Assembly (NCBI GenBank): GCA_016290335.1
Contig: JAEETM010000001.1
Span: 48,288-112,287 of the forward strand
Source: Treponema sp.
GTDB lineage: Bacteria > Spirochaetota > Spirochaetia > Treponematales > Treponemataceae
Length of the DNA stretch: 64,000 nucleotides
Direction of reading: 5' to 3'
In this document: positions 17,667 to 26,268 of the stretch, piece by piece
Numbering within the stretch: position 1 is the stretch's first letter
Layout: the number at the start of each line of letters is the position of its first letter
Program-made: the position numbers and the translations under genes
Notes under the pieces: generated by a model
Database searches by the model: none
What the model saw: the letters and a program-made list of their open reading frames with translations, nothing else
What the model was told of the DNA's origin: nothing

Positions 17667-17698
17667 AAAAAAAAGCACCGCAAGAAAACTCACGGTGC
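17667..17698 (-). terminator. Rho-independent terminator of the UgpC-type ATPase gene
   Basis: On the minus strand a GCACCG/CGGTGC stem (17698-17693 and 17680-17675) closes a 12-nt loop and is followed by eight T residues (17674-17667). It sits 25 bp after the stop codon at 17723. Confidence 0.85.
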
Positions 17699-17722
17699 CT
17701 TTATGTGCAATTTATTCAGAAA

Positions 17723-18853
17723 TTACCATTTCTTTTCAATCATATCACAGATGTTCAACTCTTCTGGAGCATCTGGGTTGATTTCAAAGAACTTAGCTTT
17801 AGCCATGTTAGGAACAACGTTAACTGTGTCGCCCAAGCGGAAGTCAGCAGTAGCAGTTGTCTTAGCGATGATGCTCTGTCCCTTATTAGAGATAAGATAA
17901 AGATGTGTTTCAGCACCAAGTGGTTCCTTGTTAGTAATCTTCATCTGCATATCATCTTTAGCAGCTGGTTTTTCTACATAAGTAAGGTCTTCTGGACGGA
18001 TACCGAATGTAACTTCTTTTCCAACATAAGCCTTAAGAGCCTTAGCCTGTTCTTCTGTAGGGTTGATTTCGAAAGAACCTTCATCACAAACGATAGCACC
18101 GTTCTTTTCAAGAACACGTACTGTAAGGAAGTTCATTGGAGGTGTTCCAATAAATCCAGCTACGAACTTGTTGATTGGGTAGTTGTACAGGTACAAAGGA
18201 GCACCAATCTGCTGGATAATACCGTCTTTCATAACAACGATCTTTGTACCAAGAGTCATAGCTTCAATCTGGTCGTGTGTTACGTAAATCATTGTAGCCT
18301 GAAGTCTGTTGTGAAGACCAGCCAATTCAGAACGCATTGTTACACGGAGCTTAGCATCAAGGTTAGAAAGAGGTTCGTCGAACAAGAATACTTTTGGTTC
18401 ACGAACGATAGCACGACCTACAGCAACACGCTGTCTCTGTCCACCAGAGAGAGCCTTTGGCTTACGATCGAGATAGATTGTAAGGTCAAGCTGTTTAGCA
18501 GCTTCACGAACACGGCGGTCGATTTCAGCCTTATCCATCTTGCGGATCTTAAGACCGAAAGCCATGTTATCATATACTGTCATATGAGGATAAAGAGCAT
18601 AGTTCTGGAATACCATGGCGATATCACGATCCTTTGGAGGAACGTCGTTCATTTCAATACCGTCGATGAAGAGCTTACCTTCAGTAATGTCTTCCAAACC
18701 AGCAATCATACGGAGAGTTGTTGACTTACCGCATCCAGAAGGACCTACGAATACGCAGAATTCCTTGTCTTCAATTGTGATATTAGCGTTGCTTACAGCA
18801 CGAACACCGCCGTCGTAAACTTTACCAATACCTTTAAGTTCTACTTTTGCCAT
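17723..18853 (-). CDS. ugpC: ABC transporter ATP-binding protein, UgpC/MsmK/MalK type
   Basis: This is the 376-aa motor subunit of CUT1 importers. It shows Walker A GPSGCGKST (about 37-45), the Q-loop (MVFQNYALYPHM), the signature LSGGQRQRVAVGRA (about 133-146), Walker B VFLFDEPLSNLDAKLR and the switch His in YVTHDQIEA. A C-terminal regulatory OB-fold domain (about 235-376; TFGIRPEDL) is present. It is monocistronic, with a strong promoter and its own terminator, and no permease is adjacent. Stand-alone MsmK-type ATPases serve several importers, so it probably energises the 1-10588 system (inference). AAGGAGG precedes the ATG. Confidence 0.95.
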   Translation of the reverse strand: MAKVELKGIGKVYDGGVRAVSNANITIEDKEFCVFVGPSGCGKSTTLRMIAGLEDITEGKLFIDGIEMNDVPPKDRDIAMVFQNYALYPHMTVYDNMAFGLKIRKMDKAEIDRRVREAAKQLDLTIYLDRKPKALSGGQRQRVAVGRAIVREPKVFLFDEPLSNLDAKLRVTMRSELAGLHNRLQATMIYVTHDQIEAMTLGTKIVVMKDGIIQQIGAPLYLYNYPINKFVAGFIGTPPMNFLTVRVLEKNGAIVCDEGSFEINPTEEQAKALKAYVGKEVTFGIRPEDLTYVEKPAAKDDMQMKITNKEPLGAETHLYLISNKGQSIIAKTTATADFRLGDTVNVVPNMAKAKFFEINPDAPEELNICDMIEKKW

Positions 18854-18910
18854 TTAAGTGGCCTCCTTAAAAAGATTCCTTTTGGAACCTAGGGTTATAT
18901 TATTATTACT

Positions 18911-18939
18911 ATTTTACGATAGTATTGCAGAGAAGTCAA
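18911..18939 (-). promoter_or_regulatory. Sigma-70-type promoter of the UgpC/MsmK ATPase gene
   Basis: TTGACT (18939-18934), a 17-bp spacer and TAAAAT (18916-18911) lie on the minus strand. The leader before the gene is about 50 nt and contains a GGTTCC-AAAA-GGAATC hairpin just ahead of the AAGGAGG. Confidence 0.8.
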
Positions 18940-18983
18940 CGAGAAAATATAGAGAAAAAAAGAGAATCTATTGGATTTTTTTT

Positions 18984-19784
18984 CTATACAAAAAGTCCCT
19001 TTATCATAGGTACAAAAATAACAAAAAGAATCTCTATTACAAGTGCTGGCAGAAAGTTTGCAGTTTTGATTTTTTTAATCCCAAGAAGATTTATACCTAT
19101 CATTACGATTATGGCACCACCGCAGGCAGAAACTTCCTGAATAAGAAGTTCGGAAACAAAAGGTTTAAGCCAGATTGAAAGCAAGGTTAAGGCTCCCTGA
19201 TAAATAAGAATGGCAAGTGCAGAAAATGCTGTTCCAATTCCCATGGCAGCAGTAAAGCCGATTGCCATAAAGCCGTCCAGAATTGATTTAGTAAAAATTG
19301 TTGTATAGTTATGATTTACACCTGCTTCGAAAGAACCAACAATTGCCATGGCGCCAACACAGAACAAAACAGATGAGTTCAAAAAAGCATAAGCAAAATT
19401 ACTGTGGGCAGGGAGATTAGTTTTAGTTGATTTTGAGGATTCTGTTGCCTTAGTTGATTCTGTGTTTTCGATCGAAGCTTCTGCCTTTTCTGGCAATACA
19501 GTTTTTTCCTTTCTTTTTGTAAGAACTTCCAGCTTTTCGCCAAGCTTTAAAACTGCACCGTCAATATCAAGAGCATAACCTATTACACCACCAATAATGA
19601 GAGACAAGGCAAGATAAATGATACTGTCGTATTTAAATGCCATTTGAAGACCTATAATAATAGAAACAACTCCGCAGGCCGTCTGAATCATATCGGAAAG
19701 CTCTTTAGTGAACTTCTTTGCAAAAAGGATTCCTAAAATTGAACCTAAAATAACAGCACCACAATTTACGAAAACGGCTAGCAT
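18984..19784 (-). CDS. DUF554 family membrane protein
   Basis: The 266-aa protein is hydrophobic, with helices near residues 5-22, 35-50, 55-72, 125-150, 165-195 and 215-262. Its opening MLAVFVNCGAVILGSILGILF and the Gly-rich helices match the DUF554 (YdfK/YqgA-like) family of putative transporters or channels. A hydrophilic Lys/Glu/Ser/Thr-rich insert (about 85-118) interrupts the middle. TAGGAG lies six bases before the ATG. The copy 2 palindromic repeat lies immediately in its leader. Function is not established for the family. Confidence 0.8.
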   Translation of the reverse strand: MLAVFVNCGAVILGSILGILFAKKFTKELSDMIQTACGVVSIIIGLQMAFKYDSIIYLALSLIIGGVIGYALDIDGAVLKLGEKLEVLTKRKEKTVLPEKAEASIENTESTKATESSKSTKTNLPAHSNFAYAFLNSSVLFCVGAMAIVGSFEAGVNHNYTTIFTKSILDGFMAIGFTAAMGIGTAFSALAILIYQGALTLLSIWLKPFVSELLIQEVSACGGAIIVMIGINLLGIKKIKTANFLPALVIEILFVIFVPMIKGLFV

Positions 19785-19794
19785 AACAAACTCC

Positions 19795-19828
19795 TAGATT
19801 TTCGGGTCAAGCCCGAAAAAAAATGATA
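19795..19828 (-). repeat. Dispersed 30-bp palindromic repeat, copy 2
   Basis: AGATTTTCGGG-TCAAG-CCCGAAA followed by an A-tract and ATGA is the reverse-orientation form of the repeat, with an extended A-tract. The hairpin stem is seven or eight base pairs. It lies in the 5' leader of the DUF554 gene, close to its Shine-Dalgarno. Confidence 0.7.
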
Positions 19829-19863
19829 AAAAAAAAGAGATTGTCGGTTTGACAATCTCTTTT
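19826..19863 (-). terminator. Rho-independent terminator following tRNA-Leu
   Basis: A 13-bp perfect stem (19833-19845 with 19851-19863) closes a GGTTT loop and is followed on the minus strand by T residues. It begins right after the tRNA 3' end. Confidence 0.85.
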
Positions 19864-19864
19864 A

Positions 19865-19946
<82 letters not shown>

Positions 19947-20091
19947 GGAACGTAAAAACTATAATATTGAAAAACGTCATTAGTGTCAAGAGTATATTCA
20001 GTCATTTTGGAAAAAATATTAATGACATTTTATTTTCTATTTATTATACTTTTATTACTTTTATTAATTATATAAAACTAAGGAGATTGCT

Positions 20092-20646
20092 ATGTCTACA
20101 CCATTAATCATCACTATTGCAGTTATTGTACTGCTTGTTCTTTGGGTAATCATTACCTACAATGGATTTATCAAGCTCAGAAATAAGTTCGATGAATCTT
20201 TTGCAACAATGGACGTTTACTTGAAAAAACGTTTTGACCTTATTCCTAACCTTGTTGAAACAGTAAAAGGCTATGCAAAACACGAAGCTGAAACTCTTGA
20301 AAAAGTAATTGCAGCAAGAAATGCAGGAACAAGAAATACAGTTGATGAGAAAGTTGAAGATGAAAATCAGATTACAGGCGCAATTCGTCAGATTTTTGCA
20401 CTGGGCGAAAGCTATCCGGAACTCAAGGCTAACACAAACTTCCAGGAGCTTCAGAAGCAGCTTTCTGATATTGAAGAAGATATTGCCAACTCACGCAAAT
20501 ACTATAACGCTGTAGTAAAGCAGTTCAATACAAAATGTCAGACTATTCCTTCTAATATTATTGCTAAAATCTTTGGTTTCAAACCTCTTCCAATGTTCAC
20601 TGTTGATTCTGCAGAAGAAAGACAGAACGTAAAGGTTGAGTTTTAA
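20092..20646 (+). CDS. lemA: LemA family protein
   Basis: The 184-aa protein has an N-terminal membrane helix (about 4-22) followed by the LemA four-helix domain: NGFIKLRNKFDESFATMDVYLKKR, then DLIPNLVETVKGYAKHE, NFQELQKQLSDIEEDIANSRKYYNAVVKQFN and IPSNIIAKIFGF. These are the classic LemA segments. AAGGAG lies seven bases before the ATG. It is first in a plus-strand pair with the DUF2207 protein (24 bp apart), a common pairing. LemA proteins are membrane-anchored with the helical domain probably facing outside; their molecular role is not settled. Confidence 0.94.
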   Translation: MSTPLIITIAVIVLLVLWVIITYNGFIKLRNKFDESFATMDVYLKKRFDLIPNLVETVKGYAKHEAETLEKVIAARNAGTRNTVDEKVEDENQITGAIRQIFALGESYPELKANTNFQELQKQLSDIEEDIANSRKYYNAVVKQFNTKCQTIPSNIIAKIFGFKPLPMFTVDSAEERQNVKVEF

Positions 20647-20670
20647 TTTTTTACAAAGACTGAAAACGGT

Positions 20671-22521
20671 ATGAAAAAACTATTCTTATCTTTCATTACC
20701 CTTTTCCTTCTTGCCGGAGCCGTATTTGCCGATGACGGTGGCTATTATATAACTCACTACGACTTTTACGGTTCCTTAAGTAAGGATAAGGTGCTCACAG
20801 TTCAGGAAACAATTGATGTTATGTTTACGGATTACAGGCATGGAATCTACCGCAATCTTCCCTACTACTATTATGTAGACCGCTTTGATGGAAAATCTGT
20901 AAAAAACATGACTTACCGCATTAATTACAATAATATTGCTACCCCTGGCGACAAACATTCTACAGAAAACGCAACCTCAGACGCTGTCATTAAAATTGGA
21001 GATGAGGATAAAACCATCATTGGGCCTCATACTTATACAATAACTTACACAAGTACAATATTCGATGATAGAATCAATTTAAGCGATTTTTTCTATTATA
21101 ATGTTCTTGGTGATGACTGGAATGTTCCAATCGAAGATTTTTATTTTAGGATTGATTTTGAAGATCCCCTTCCTGCTGGTACAGAGTTTGAGCTTTACAG
21201 CGGCTATAATTCAGAATTAAATGATTTGAATGTGGAATACACTTATAATTCCAACAGAATTAACGGCCATGCTTCAAAAATAGGTTCTAACAATGCAATT
21301 ACAATTTTCTGTGAGCTGCCGGAAGGTTACTTTGTAGGTGCAAAAAAAGTAAAACCTTTTCTTACCTGGTTCTTTGCAATTCTTGCCATAATCTGCATGC
21401 TTATAACCCTTGTAATGATTATTAAACCAGATCCGAATCGCCCGGTTCAAACCGTAGAGTTTTATCCACCAAAGGGTATTTCCTGTGCAGATGTTGGTTT
21501 TTTAATTGATAACGTTGCCGATGACAAGGATTTACTTGCCCTTTACATTGAGTGGGCTCATAAGGGATATATTAAAATCACGGAAAATGAAAAGAAAGAG
21601 CTTATTCTTACAAAGCTTGAAAACTTACCAAAAGATGCCCCGGAATATCAGAAAACTCTGTTTAATAATACTTTTTCAAAAAATAAGACAGCTTTTTCGC
21701 TTAAAAATGTTTCTAAAACCTATATAAAACAATTTGACAAGGCAAAAGAAGAGCTTGGTAATCAATTTACAGAAGAAAAGAACCTTTATGATAATGAGTT
21801 TTTTTCTTACGGAATGCATTGGGCTTCATCAATTCTTTTTGGTTTGAGTCTTTTGTTTTCCAGTCCAGTATACAAGTTAGATAATGGTTATCTTTTTATA
21901 GTTCTTGTTCCTTTCTTTTTAATAGGAAATAAGATGAACGACACAGCTTATACACGTTATTTCAGGCGACGTAAAGAAATATTTAAATATATTTTGATTG
22001 GTATTGGCGCTCTTGCCCTGGCTCCATGTGTTTATAAGCTCATAATAGAAGAAAACCTTCTTCCTATTCCAGTTATTCTTACAATGTATGTTCTTTATAT
22101 AATAATATGTTTATTTAACGGACATATTACAAAAAGAACTGCCTACAACGCCGAAATAACAGGAAAGCTGCTTGGTCTTAAGGAGTTTATTAAAACTGCT
22201 GAAATGCCAAAGCTTGAAGTTCTTTTAAAGGAAAATCCAGGTTATTATTTTGAAGTTTTCCCTTATGCTATGGTTTTTGGACTAGCTGATAAGTGGGCAA
22301 AACAATTCAAAGAGCTTAATGTTGAAAAACCTTTGTGGTTCTCCAGCTCAACCAATTCCGTGTTTAATTCTGTTGCCTTTATGTCTGCTTTTGATAGAGG
22401 TGTTGATAAAATGGAACATTCTGTAAGCGCCAAACGTACAAGTACTTACAGTAGCAGCAGCAGTGGTCACGGCGGACACTCCGGTGGCGGAGGTGGCGGA
22501 GGCGGCGGCGGAAGCTGGTAA
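20671..22521 (+). CDS. DUF2207 domain membrane protein with glycine-rich C-terminus
   Basis: The 616-aa protein has a signal peptide (MKKLFLSFITLFLLAGAVFA), an extracytoplasmic DUF2207 domain (about 22-225, ITHYDFYGSLSKDKVLTVQETIDVMF...RHGIYRNLP in separate pieces), a membrane helix near 232-252, a cytoplasmic region, and two or more helices near 385-485. The tail is SSSSSGHGGHSGGG and a run of Gly ending in SW, typical of this family and of TPM-domain partners. It follows lemA by 24 bp without a strong Shine-Dalgarno. It and the convergent TPM/zinc-ribbon/SPFH genes make one functional neighbourhood. Confidence 0.9.
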   Translation: MKKLFLSFITLFLLAGAVFADDGGYYITHYDFYGSLSKDKVLTVQETIDVMFTDYRHGIYRNLPYYYYVDRFDGKSVKNMTYRINYNNIATPGDKHSTENATSDAVIKIGDEDKTIIGPHTYTITYTSTIFDDRINLSDFFYYNVLGDDWNVPIEDFYFRIDFEDPLPAGTEFELYSGYNSELNDLNVEYTYNSNRINGHASKIGSNNAITIFCELPEGYFVGAKKVKPFLTWFFAILAIICMLITLVMIIKPDPNRPVQTVEFYPPKGISCADVGFLIDNVADDKDLLALYIEWAHKGYIKITENEKKELILTKLENLPKDAPEYQKTLFNNTFSKNKTAFSLKNVSKTYIKQFDKAKEELGNQFTEEKNLYDNEFFSYGMHWASSILFGLSLLFSSPVYKLDNGYLFIVLVPFFLIGNKMNDTAYTRYFRRRKEIFKYILIGIGALALAPCVYKLIIEENLLPIPVILTMYVLYIIICLFNGHITKRTAYNAEITGKLLGLKEFIKTAEMPKLEVLLKENPGYYFEVFPYAMVFGLADKWAKQFKELNVEKPLWFSSSTNSVFNSVAFMSAFDRGVDKMEHSVSAKRTSTYSSSSSGHGGHSGGGGGGGGGGSW

Positions 22522-22540
22522 TGCCAATGCCTTAAACAAA

Positions 22541-22568
22541 AAGCCCCGAACTTAAACATTCGGGGCTT
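22541..22568. terminator. Bidirectional terminator between DUF2207 and TPM genes
   Basis: AAGCCCCGAA and TTCGGGGCTT form a perfect 10-bp stem around CTTAAACA. It has T-rich sequence on the plus side and an A-tract before it that gives T residues on the minus strand. It lies between convergent genes. Confidence 0.8.
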
Positions 22569-22584
22569 AATAATTTACGTGTTA

Positions 22585-22608
22585 GCAGTTTTGCGGAAGC
22601 AAAACTGC
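22585..22608. other. Perfect hairpin with GGAA tetraloop in convergent 3' region
   Basis: GCAGTTTTGC-GGAA-GCAAAACTGC is a perfect 10-bp stem. AGCGAAAGC (22610-22618) and GCTTTCGCT (22650-22658) form another inverted pair just beyond, next to the TPM stop codon. These add to the terminator at 22541-22568 and may stabilise the 3' ends. Confidence 0.6.
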
Positions 22609-22664
22609 AAGCGAAAGCAGATTTAATTACCGGTAAACAAACCGTAGAAGCTTTCGCTTTCGCT

Positions 22665-23474
22665 CTAGAACTTTCCGCTTCTGTGTGAAGCACCACTACT
22701 GTGAACCGTAGTACCACCGTAATGACCTCCACCTGAACTACCACTCGAAGTAGAAATATACCTTACAGAACTTGTTGTACGTATATACTTGTCTTCTTTT
22801 CGGGTAAGCTCAATGTCTGAAGAATCCATATAAGCAAAAGCAGTTACAGCCTGAGATATTGTCTTTAAGCCTTTCTTTGCAGCCTTTGAAGAAAAATAAG
22901 CAATTATAAGAGCAAAAATCAAAGCACGCAAAATATTCATAGGAAGACCTTCAAGCTTTGCAGCAGGATTAAAGAATCCAACATCATAAGGATGACCACG
23001 CTCATACCATTTAAGCATATATTCAACCTTATCCAGATACTTTGACATACCTACAAACCATTCGTCTTCACGGAAGGCACTTGCAAATGCATCTACAAGC
23101 TTGTCTTTACCATAATCGGTAAATGCTTCATTTCCTGCACCATAAGCCATAATGTCAAAATCACGGCCAGCCATGCTCATAATCAACATAAGACCATCTT
23201 TACTTTCGTTATGGCCAAGATTGTTTTCCATGTAAAAATCTTCAGCAAATTCTTCGATTTCGTACTCACCATAATCATACTCAGCCATGTCTTCAAAAGT
23301 AACAAGATAGACTCCAAAATTGTACAAGTCTGAAATATCAGCTAAATCCTCTTCAAGCATTATTTTTTCTGATTCAGAAAGGATATTGGCATAATCCATC
23401 AGGTACTCTTCTGCAGAAACTGCATTTACAAAAAGAGCAATCGAAATAAAAATCGATAAAAATATTTTCTTCAT
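22665..23474 (-). CDS. TPM-domain (TLP18.3/Psb32/MOLO-1) membrane protein
   Basis: The 269-aa protein has a signal peptide (about 1-21), a TPM domain (22-150) with the family's YLMDYANILSESEKIMLEEDL opening split here as YLMDYANILSE and EKIMLEEDLADI, then DGLMLIMSMAGRDFDIMAYG and FREDEWFVGMSKYL. One membrane helix lies near 180-197. The C-terminus is Ser/Gly/His-rich (SSGSSGGGHYGG) like its DUF2207 neighbour. A strong AGGGGGA precedes the ATG. It follows the zinc-ribbon gene by 16 bp in the same operon. This resembles Bacillus YdjH in family and context. Confidence 0.88.
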   Translation of the reverse strand: MKKIFLSIFISIALFVNAVSAEEYLMDYANILSESEKIMLEEDLADISDLYNFGVYLVTFEDMAEYDYGEYEIEEFAEDFYMENNLGHNESKDGLMLIMSMAGRDFDIMAYGAGNEAFTDYGKDKLVDAFASAFREDEWFVGMSKYLDKVEYMLKWYERGHPYDVGFFNPAAKLEGLPMNILRALIFALIIAYFSSKAAKKGLKTISQAVTAFAYMDSSDIELTRKEDKYIRTTSSVRYISTSSGSSGGGHYGGTTVHSSGASHRSGKF

Positions 23475-23490
23475 AATTGTCCCCCTGCTC

Positions 23491-24654
23491 CTACAAAATT
23501 ATTGTAAATAATACAGTTAAGATTGCAGTCCAGATTAAAGCACGCTTAAGTATAAAAAGTCTAACCTTACCTTTATCAATTGGCAAATCACCAACAAACT
23601 TACCAGTCTGTCCGTTCATTGCAAAAAGATAATTCTGGTCGTGCCACTTTGTACTCAAAAGCCATACAGGAAGGAAGGCATAAGAAGTCTTTTCATTATG
23701 AATTGTAAGAGTTTTGCTTCTTGCACTTACTGAATCGTAACCGGATACTGTTTCTGCAAAAGCAGATACAGTTGAGTTTTCGGCACGAATCTTACAGCGG
23801 TCAAAACATTCTTCAGGCTTTACATCATAAGATTCAGCAAGATATCCCGGCAGATATGATGATGAAAACTCCTTTAATTCTTCATAATCATACGGTTCAA
23901 TGGAATCCATCTGTGCATCATCCATTTTTACAGAAGCATCTACAGGAATCTTGTGATAAGGAATTGTACCTGTTCGATATACATCATAATGCTTTGTAGT
24001 TGTTGTTTCCTTACTTCCGCTTGTATGAGTAGAACTGTCAGATGCTTCAAACATAATGTCTGCATCTACCTTTCCACTAAAAAGCCAGAAAGGAACATAA
24101 ACTCCTTTAATTTCTTCAATATGATTTTCTGCAGAAAAAACATTAGGAAGGAATCTTTTACCCTTATAGTAATTCTTAAGCCCCGCAATTGCACCTTTTT
24201 TGTCAATCTTAAAGGGAATAACGAACTCTGGCATTCTTCCGCCTTTAAATTGACTTGCAATTACAGTTGTATTTCCACAATATGGACAGCTTGAAGCTAC
24301 AGTTGTTTCTTCAAAAATGAGCTCTGCACCACAGGAAGGACAGTTAAAAGCCTTCATCTTTATTGAAGAATCCCAGTCATGCGCTTCTGGACTTGTAAAA
24401 TCTGCATTTATGGTAGTCTGACCTTCGCCTTCTCCAGAGCCGCCTGCAGCAGTTTCATTCTGTGATTCAGCTTGGGCAGCTTCGGCTTCTGCATTTTTTT
24501 CAGCTTCTTCACGAACCTTGTTGGAATACATCTTGTTCATTTCATCGATGGTATACTTTCCGCCACAATAGTCACATTCAAGCATTCCGCTGCTACCAAC
24601 AAAATGAAGAGGTCCCGTACAAGCCGGACATTTATAGTTAGTTACATTTGCCAT
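23491..24654 (-). CDS. TFIIB-type zinc-ribbon membrane protein (YdjG-like)
   Basis: The 387-aa protein carries an N-terminal zinc ribbon (YKCPACTGPL...ECDYCGG, residues 7-31), an acidic Ala/Glu/Gly-rich linker (50-82), a second ribbon (FNCPSCGAEL...SCPYCGN, about 98-127), a long domain with a VYVPFWLFSGKVDADIMFE strand and a C-terminal helix at about 366-386. Two zinc ribbons plus a tail anchor match the family found beside TPM and SPFH genes, as in B. subtilis ydjG. It sits between those two genes. A hairpin precedes it and no strong Shine-Dalgarno is seen. Confidence 0.85.
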   Translation of the reverse strand: MANVTNYKCPACTGPLHFVGSSGMLECDYCGGKYTIDEMNKMYSNKVREEAEKNAEAEAAQAESQNETAAGGSGEGEGQTTINADFTSPEAHDWDSSIKMKAFNCPSCGAELIFEETTVASSCPYCGNTTVIASQFKGGRMPEFVIPFKIDKKGAIAGLKNYYKGKRFLPNVFSAENHIEEIKGVYVPFWLFSGKVDADIMFEASDSSTHTSGSKETTTTKHYDVYRTGTIPYHKIPVDASVKMDDAQMDSIEPYDYEELKEFSSSYLPGYLAESYDVKPEECFDRCKIRAENSTVSAFAETVSGYDSVSARSKTLTIHNEKTSYAFLPVWLLSTKWHDQNYLFAMNGQTGKFVGDLPIDKGKVRLFILKRALIWTAILTVLFTIIL

Positions 24655-24678
24655 TTTTTTCTCGCATATAAAAATATT

Positions 24679-24705
24679 TGTGCGGAATTGTAAAGATTCC
24701 GCACA
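24679..24705 (-). other. Hairpin between the SPFH and zinc-ribbon genes
   Basis: TGTGCGGAAT and ATTCCGCACA form a perfect 10-bp stem with a 7-nt loop. In the minus direction it is followed by AAATATTTTTATATG, a weak U-rich run. It could partly terminate the SPFH transcript or mark a processing site before the downstream genes. Confidence 0.6.
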
Positions 24706-24724
24706 TTCTCAGGACTTTGTTATT

Positions 24725-26071
24725 TTACTGTACTATGTCGCCATCATCAAAAGGATCACCACATTCAGGGCAGAACTTAGGTGGTTTTGTACCCTTTGGA
24801 GGTTCCCAGCCACACTTGTCGCACTTATACTGAGGAATGCCGGCAGGTTTCTTTGCTCCACATTCAGAACAGAACTTACCCTTATTTTTTGCACCACAAG
24901 AACAGGTCCAGAATCCTTCATCAGAAGCAGCTGGCTTTGGTTTTCCGCATTCAGGGCAGAACTTACCTGTAGCTGTAGCACCACAAGTACAAGTCCAGGC
25001 ATTTGCAGCTGTGTTTCCGGCTCCAACTGCTGCACCACCAGCAGGCTGTTGCGGCTGTCCCTGCTGTGCGCCCATACCATAAAGGTTCTGAGCATTGTAT
25101 CCACCGGCAGCGTTTGCCATGTTCATTCCCATAAAGGCCATTGCAGCACCACCCTGGTTGTTTGCAGCGGCTCTCATTGCATCTGCCTGAGCACCAACAA
25201 GGTTAGCAGCAGCAAGAGTAGGATCCCTAAAGGCTGCATTCTTCTGAAGGTCTTTAAGCATTTTCTCGTCTTCTTCTTCAGCTTTGATAGAAGAAACGCC
25301 GACTACCTGAACTTCAATTCCGCGATATTCAGTCCATTTTGCAGAAAGCTCTGCCTTCATTGCATCAGCAAGCTCTGTTGTGTGGCCTGGCAAAGATGAA
25401 TAACGGATTCCCATTTCTGAGATTCGTGCGAAAGCTGGCTGTAAAGCAGTAAGGAACTCTGATTTAAGCTGGCTGTCAATCTTATCACGTGTATAATCAT
25501 CTTCAATGTTACCGGAAACATTTGTATAGAAAAGAATCGGGTCAACAATCTTATAGCTGTATTCACCAAAACAGCGAACATTTACATCAATATCAATACC
25601 GGCTCTAGGATCAACTACGCGGAATGGAACTGAAGAAGGAGTTCCATATTTATTGCCGATTAATTCCTTTGTGTTGAAATAGTAAACTCTCTGCTCTTTT
25701 GGAGTTTCTCCACCGAAAGTAAAACGTTTACCAATATTCTTAAAGGTCTGACCAAGGCTCTTACCAAACTTTCCTGCAAAAATTGAAGGTTCAGTAGATG
25801 TATCGTATTTGAACTCACCAGGTTCAGCACAGATTTCTGCAACTTTACCCTGATCTACAATAATCATACACTGTCCGTCTGCAACGGCAATAATAGAACC
25901 ATTGGAAATAACGTTATCTGACCCTTTAGTATTGCTTGAACGACCAGAAGTTTTTTTCTTACCTTTTACACAAATTGTGTCTGCATCCAAAGCGTCACAA
26001 TAAAAGTACTCTTTCCACTGATCAGCTAATACACCGCCTACTGCACCTCCAAGTGCCTTAATTAAACCCAT
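24725..26071 (-). CDS. SPFH-domain protein with three C-terminal zinc ribbons (YdjI-like)
   Basis: The 448-aa protein starts with a Gly-rich helix (MGLIKALGGAVGGVLADQWKEYF), then an SPFH/Band-7-type domain (about 45-275; the VPFRVVDPRAGIDIDVNVRC strand and the coiled EVQVVGVSSIKAEEEDEKML region). An Ala/Gly/Gln/Pro linker leads to three short zinc ribbons (WTCTCGA...CPECG, WTCSCGA...CSECG, YKCDKCG...CPECG; about 355-445). GGAGG precedes the ATG. In Bacillus the homologous ydjI follows a pspA homologue; no pspA is in this window. The protein probably scaffolds at the membrane during stress (inference). Confidence 0.88.
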   Translation of the reverse strand: MGLIKALGGAVGGVLADQWKEYFYCDALDADTICVKGKKKTSGRSSNTKGSDNVISNGSIIAVADGQCMIIVDQGKVAEICAEPGEFKYDTSTEPSIFAGKFGKSLGQTFKNIGKRFTFGGETPKEQRVYYFNTKELIGNKYGTPSSVPFRVVDPRAGIDIDVNVRCFGEYSYKIVDPILFYTNVSGNIEDDYTRDKIDSQLKSEFLTALQPAFARISEMGIRYSSLPGHTTELADAMKAELSAKWTEYRGIEVQVVGVSSIKAEEEDEKMLKDLQKNAAFRDPTLAAANLVGAQADAMRAAANNQGGAAMAFMGMNMANAAGGYNAQNLYGMGAQQGQPQQPAGGAAVGAGNTAANAWTCTCGATATGKFCPECGKPKPAASDEGFWTCSCGAKNKGKFCSECGAKKPAGIPQYKCDKCGWEPPKGTKPPKFCPECGDPFDDGDIVQ

Positions 26072-26151
26072 ATTAATCCTCCATTTTGTTTACATATAGA
26101 TGTCTCAAAAATATAGATAATATTATAACACGGAAATACAAAAAAGATATA

Positions 26152-26179
26152 AAAAAACAGTCCTCACGGACTGTTTTTT
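26152..26179 (-). terminator. Rho-independent terminator downstream of the GGGtGRT gene
   Basis: AAAAAACAGTCC-TCAC-GGACTGTTTTTT is a perfect 12-bp stem with A/T tails, so it can act in either direction. It follows two other hairpins after the stop at 26269. Confidence 0.85.
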
Positions 26180-26200
26180 AGTATTTTCCTACTTTCTGCT

Positions 26201-26246
26201 CGGCTAATTTATTAGCCGCCGTTGGATGCACTGTTGCGTGCATCCA
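26201..26246 (-). other. Two further hairpins in the GGGtGRT 3' region
   Basis: CGGCTAAT-TT-ATTAGCCG (26201-26218) and TGGATGCAC-TGTTGC-GTGCATCCA (26223-26246) are perfect inverted repeats. Eighteen bases of the second (26224-26241) are the exact reverse complement of coding sequence at 26296-26313. Confidence 0.75.
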
Positions 26247-26268
26247 TCTTCGTAAGTAAAACGATAAC

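Noticed and set aside
17705..18724. 339-codon open frame on the plus strand opposite the UgpC-type ATPase
   Set aside because: It mirrors the highly conserved ATPase gene, has Cys/Ser/Phe-rich nonsense composition, no ribosome site and no family features.
19833..19863. Sixth copy of the 30-bp palindromic repeat (AGATTGTC...GACAATCT)
   Set aside because: The arms resemble the repeat, but the core is missing and its position and T-tract are fully explained as the tRNA terminator.
24680..25399. 239-codon open frame opposite the SPFH/zinc-ribbon gene
   Set aside because: It is the complement of Cys- and Gly-rich repeated codons. The SPFH gene on the other strand has clear domains and a Shine-Dalgarno.
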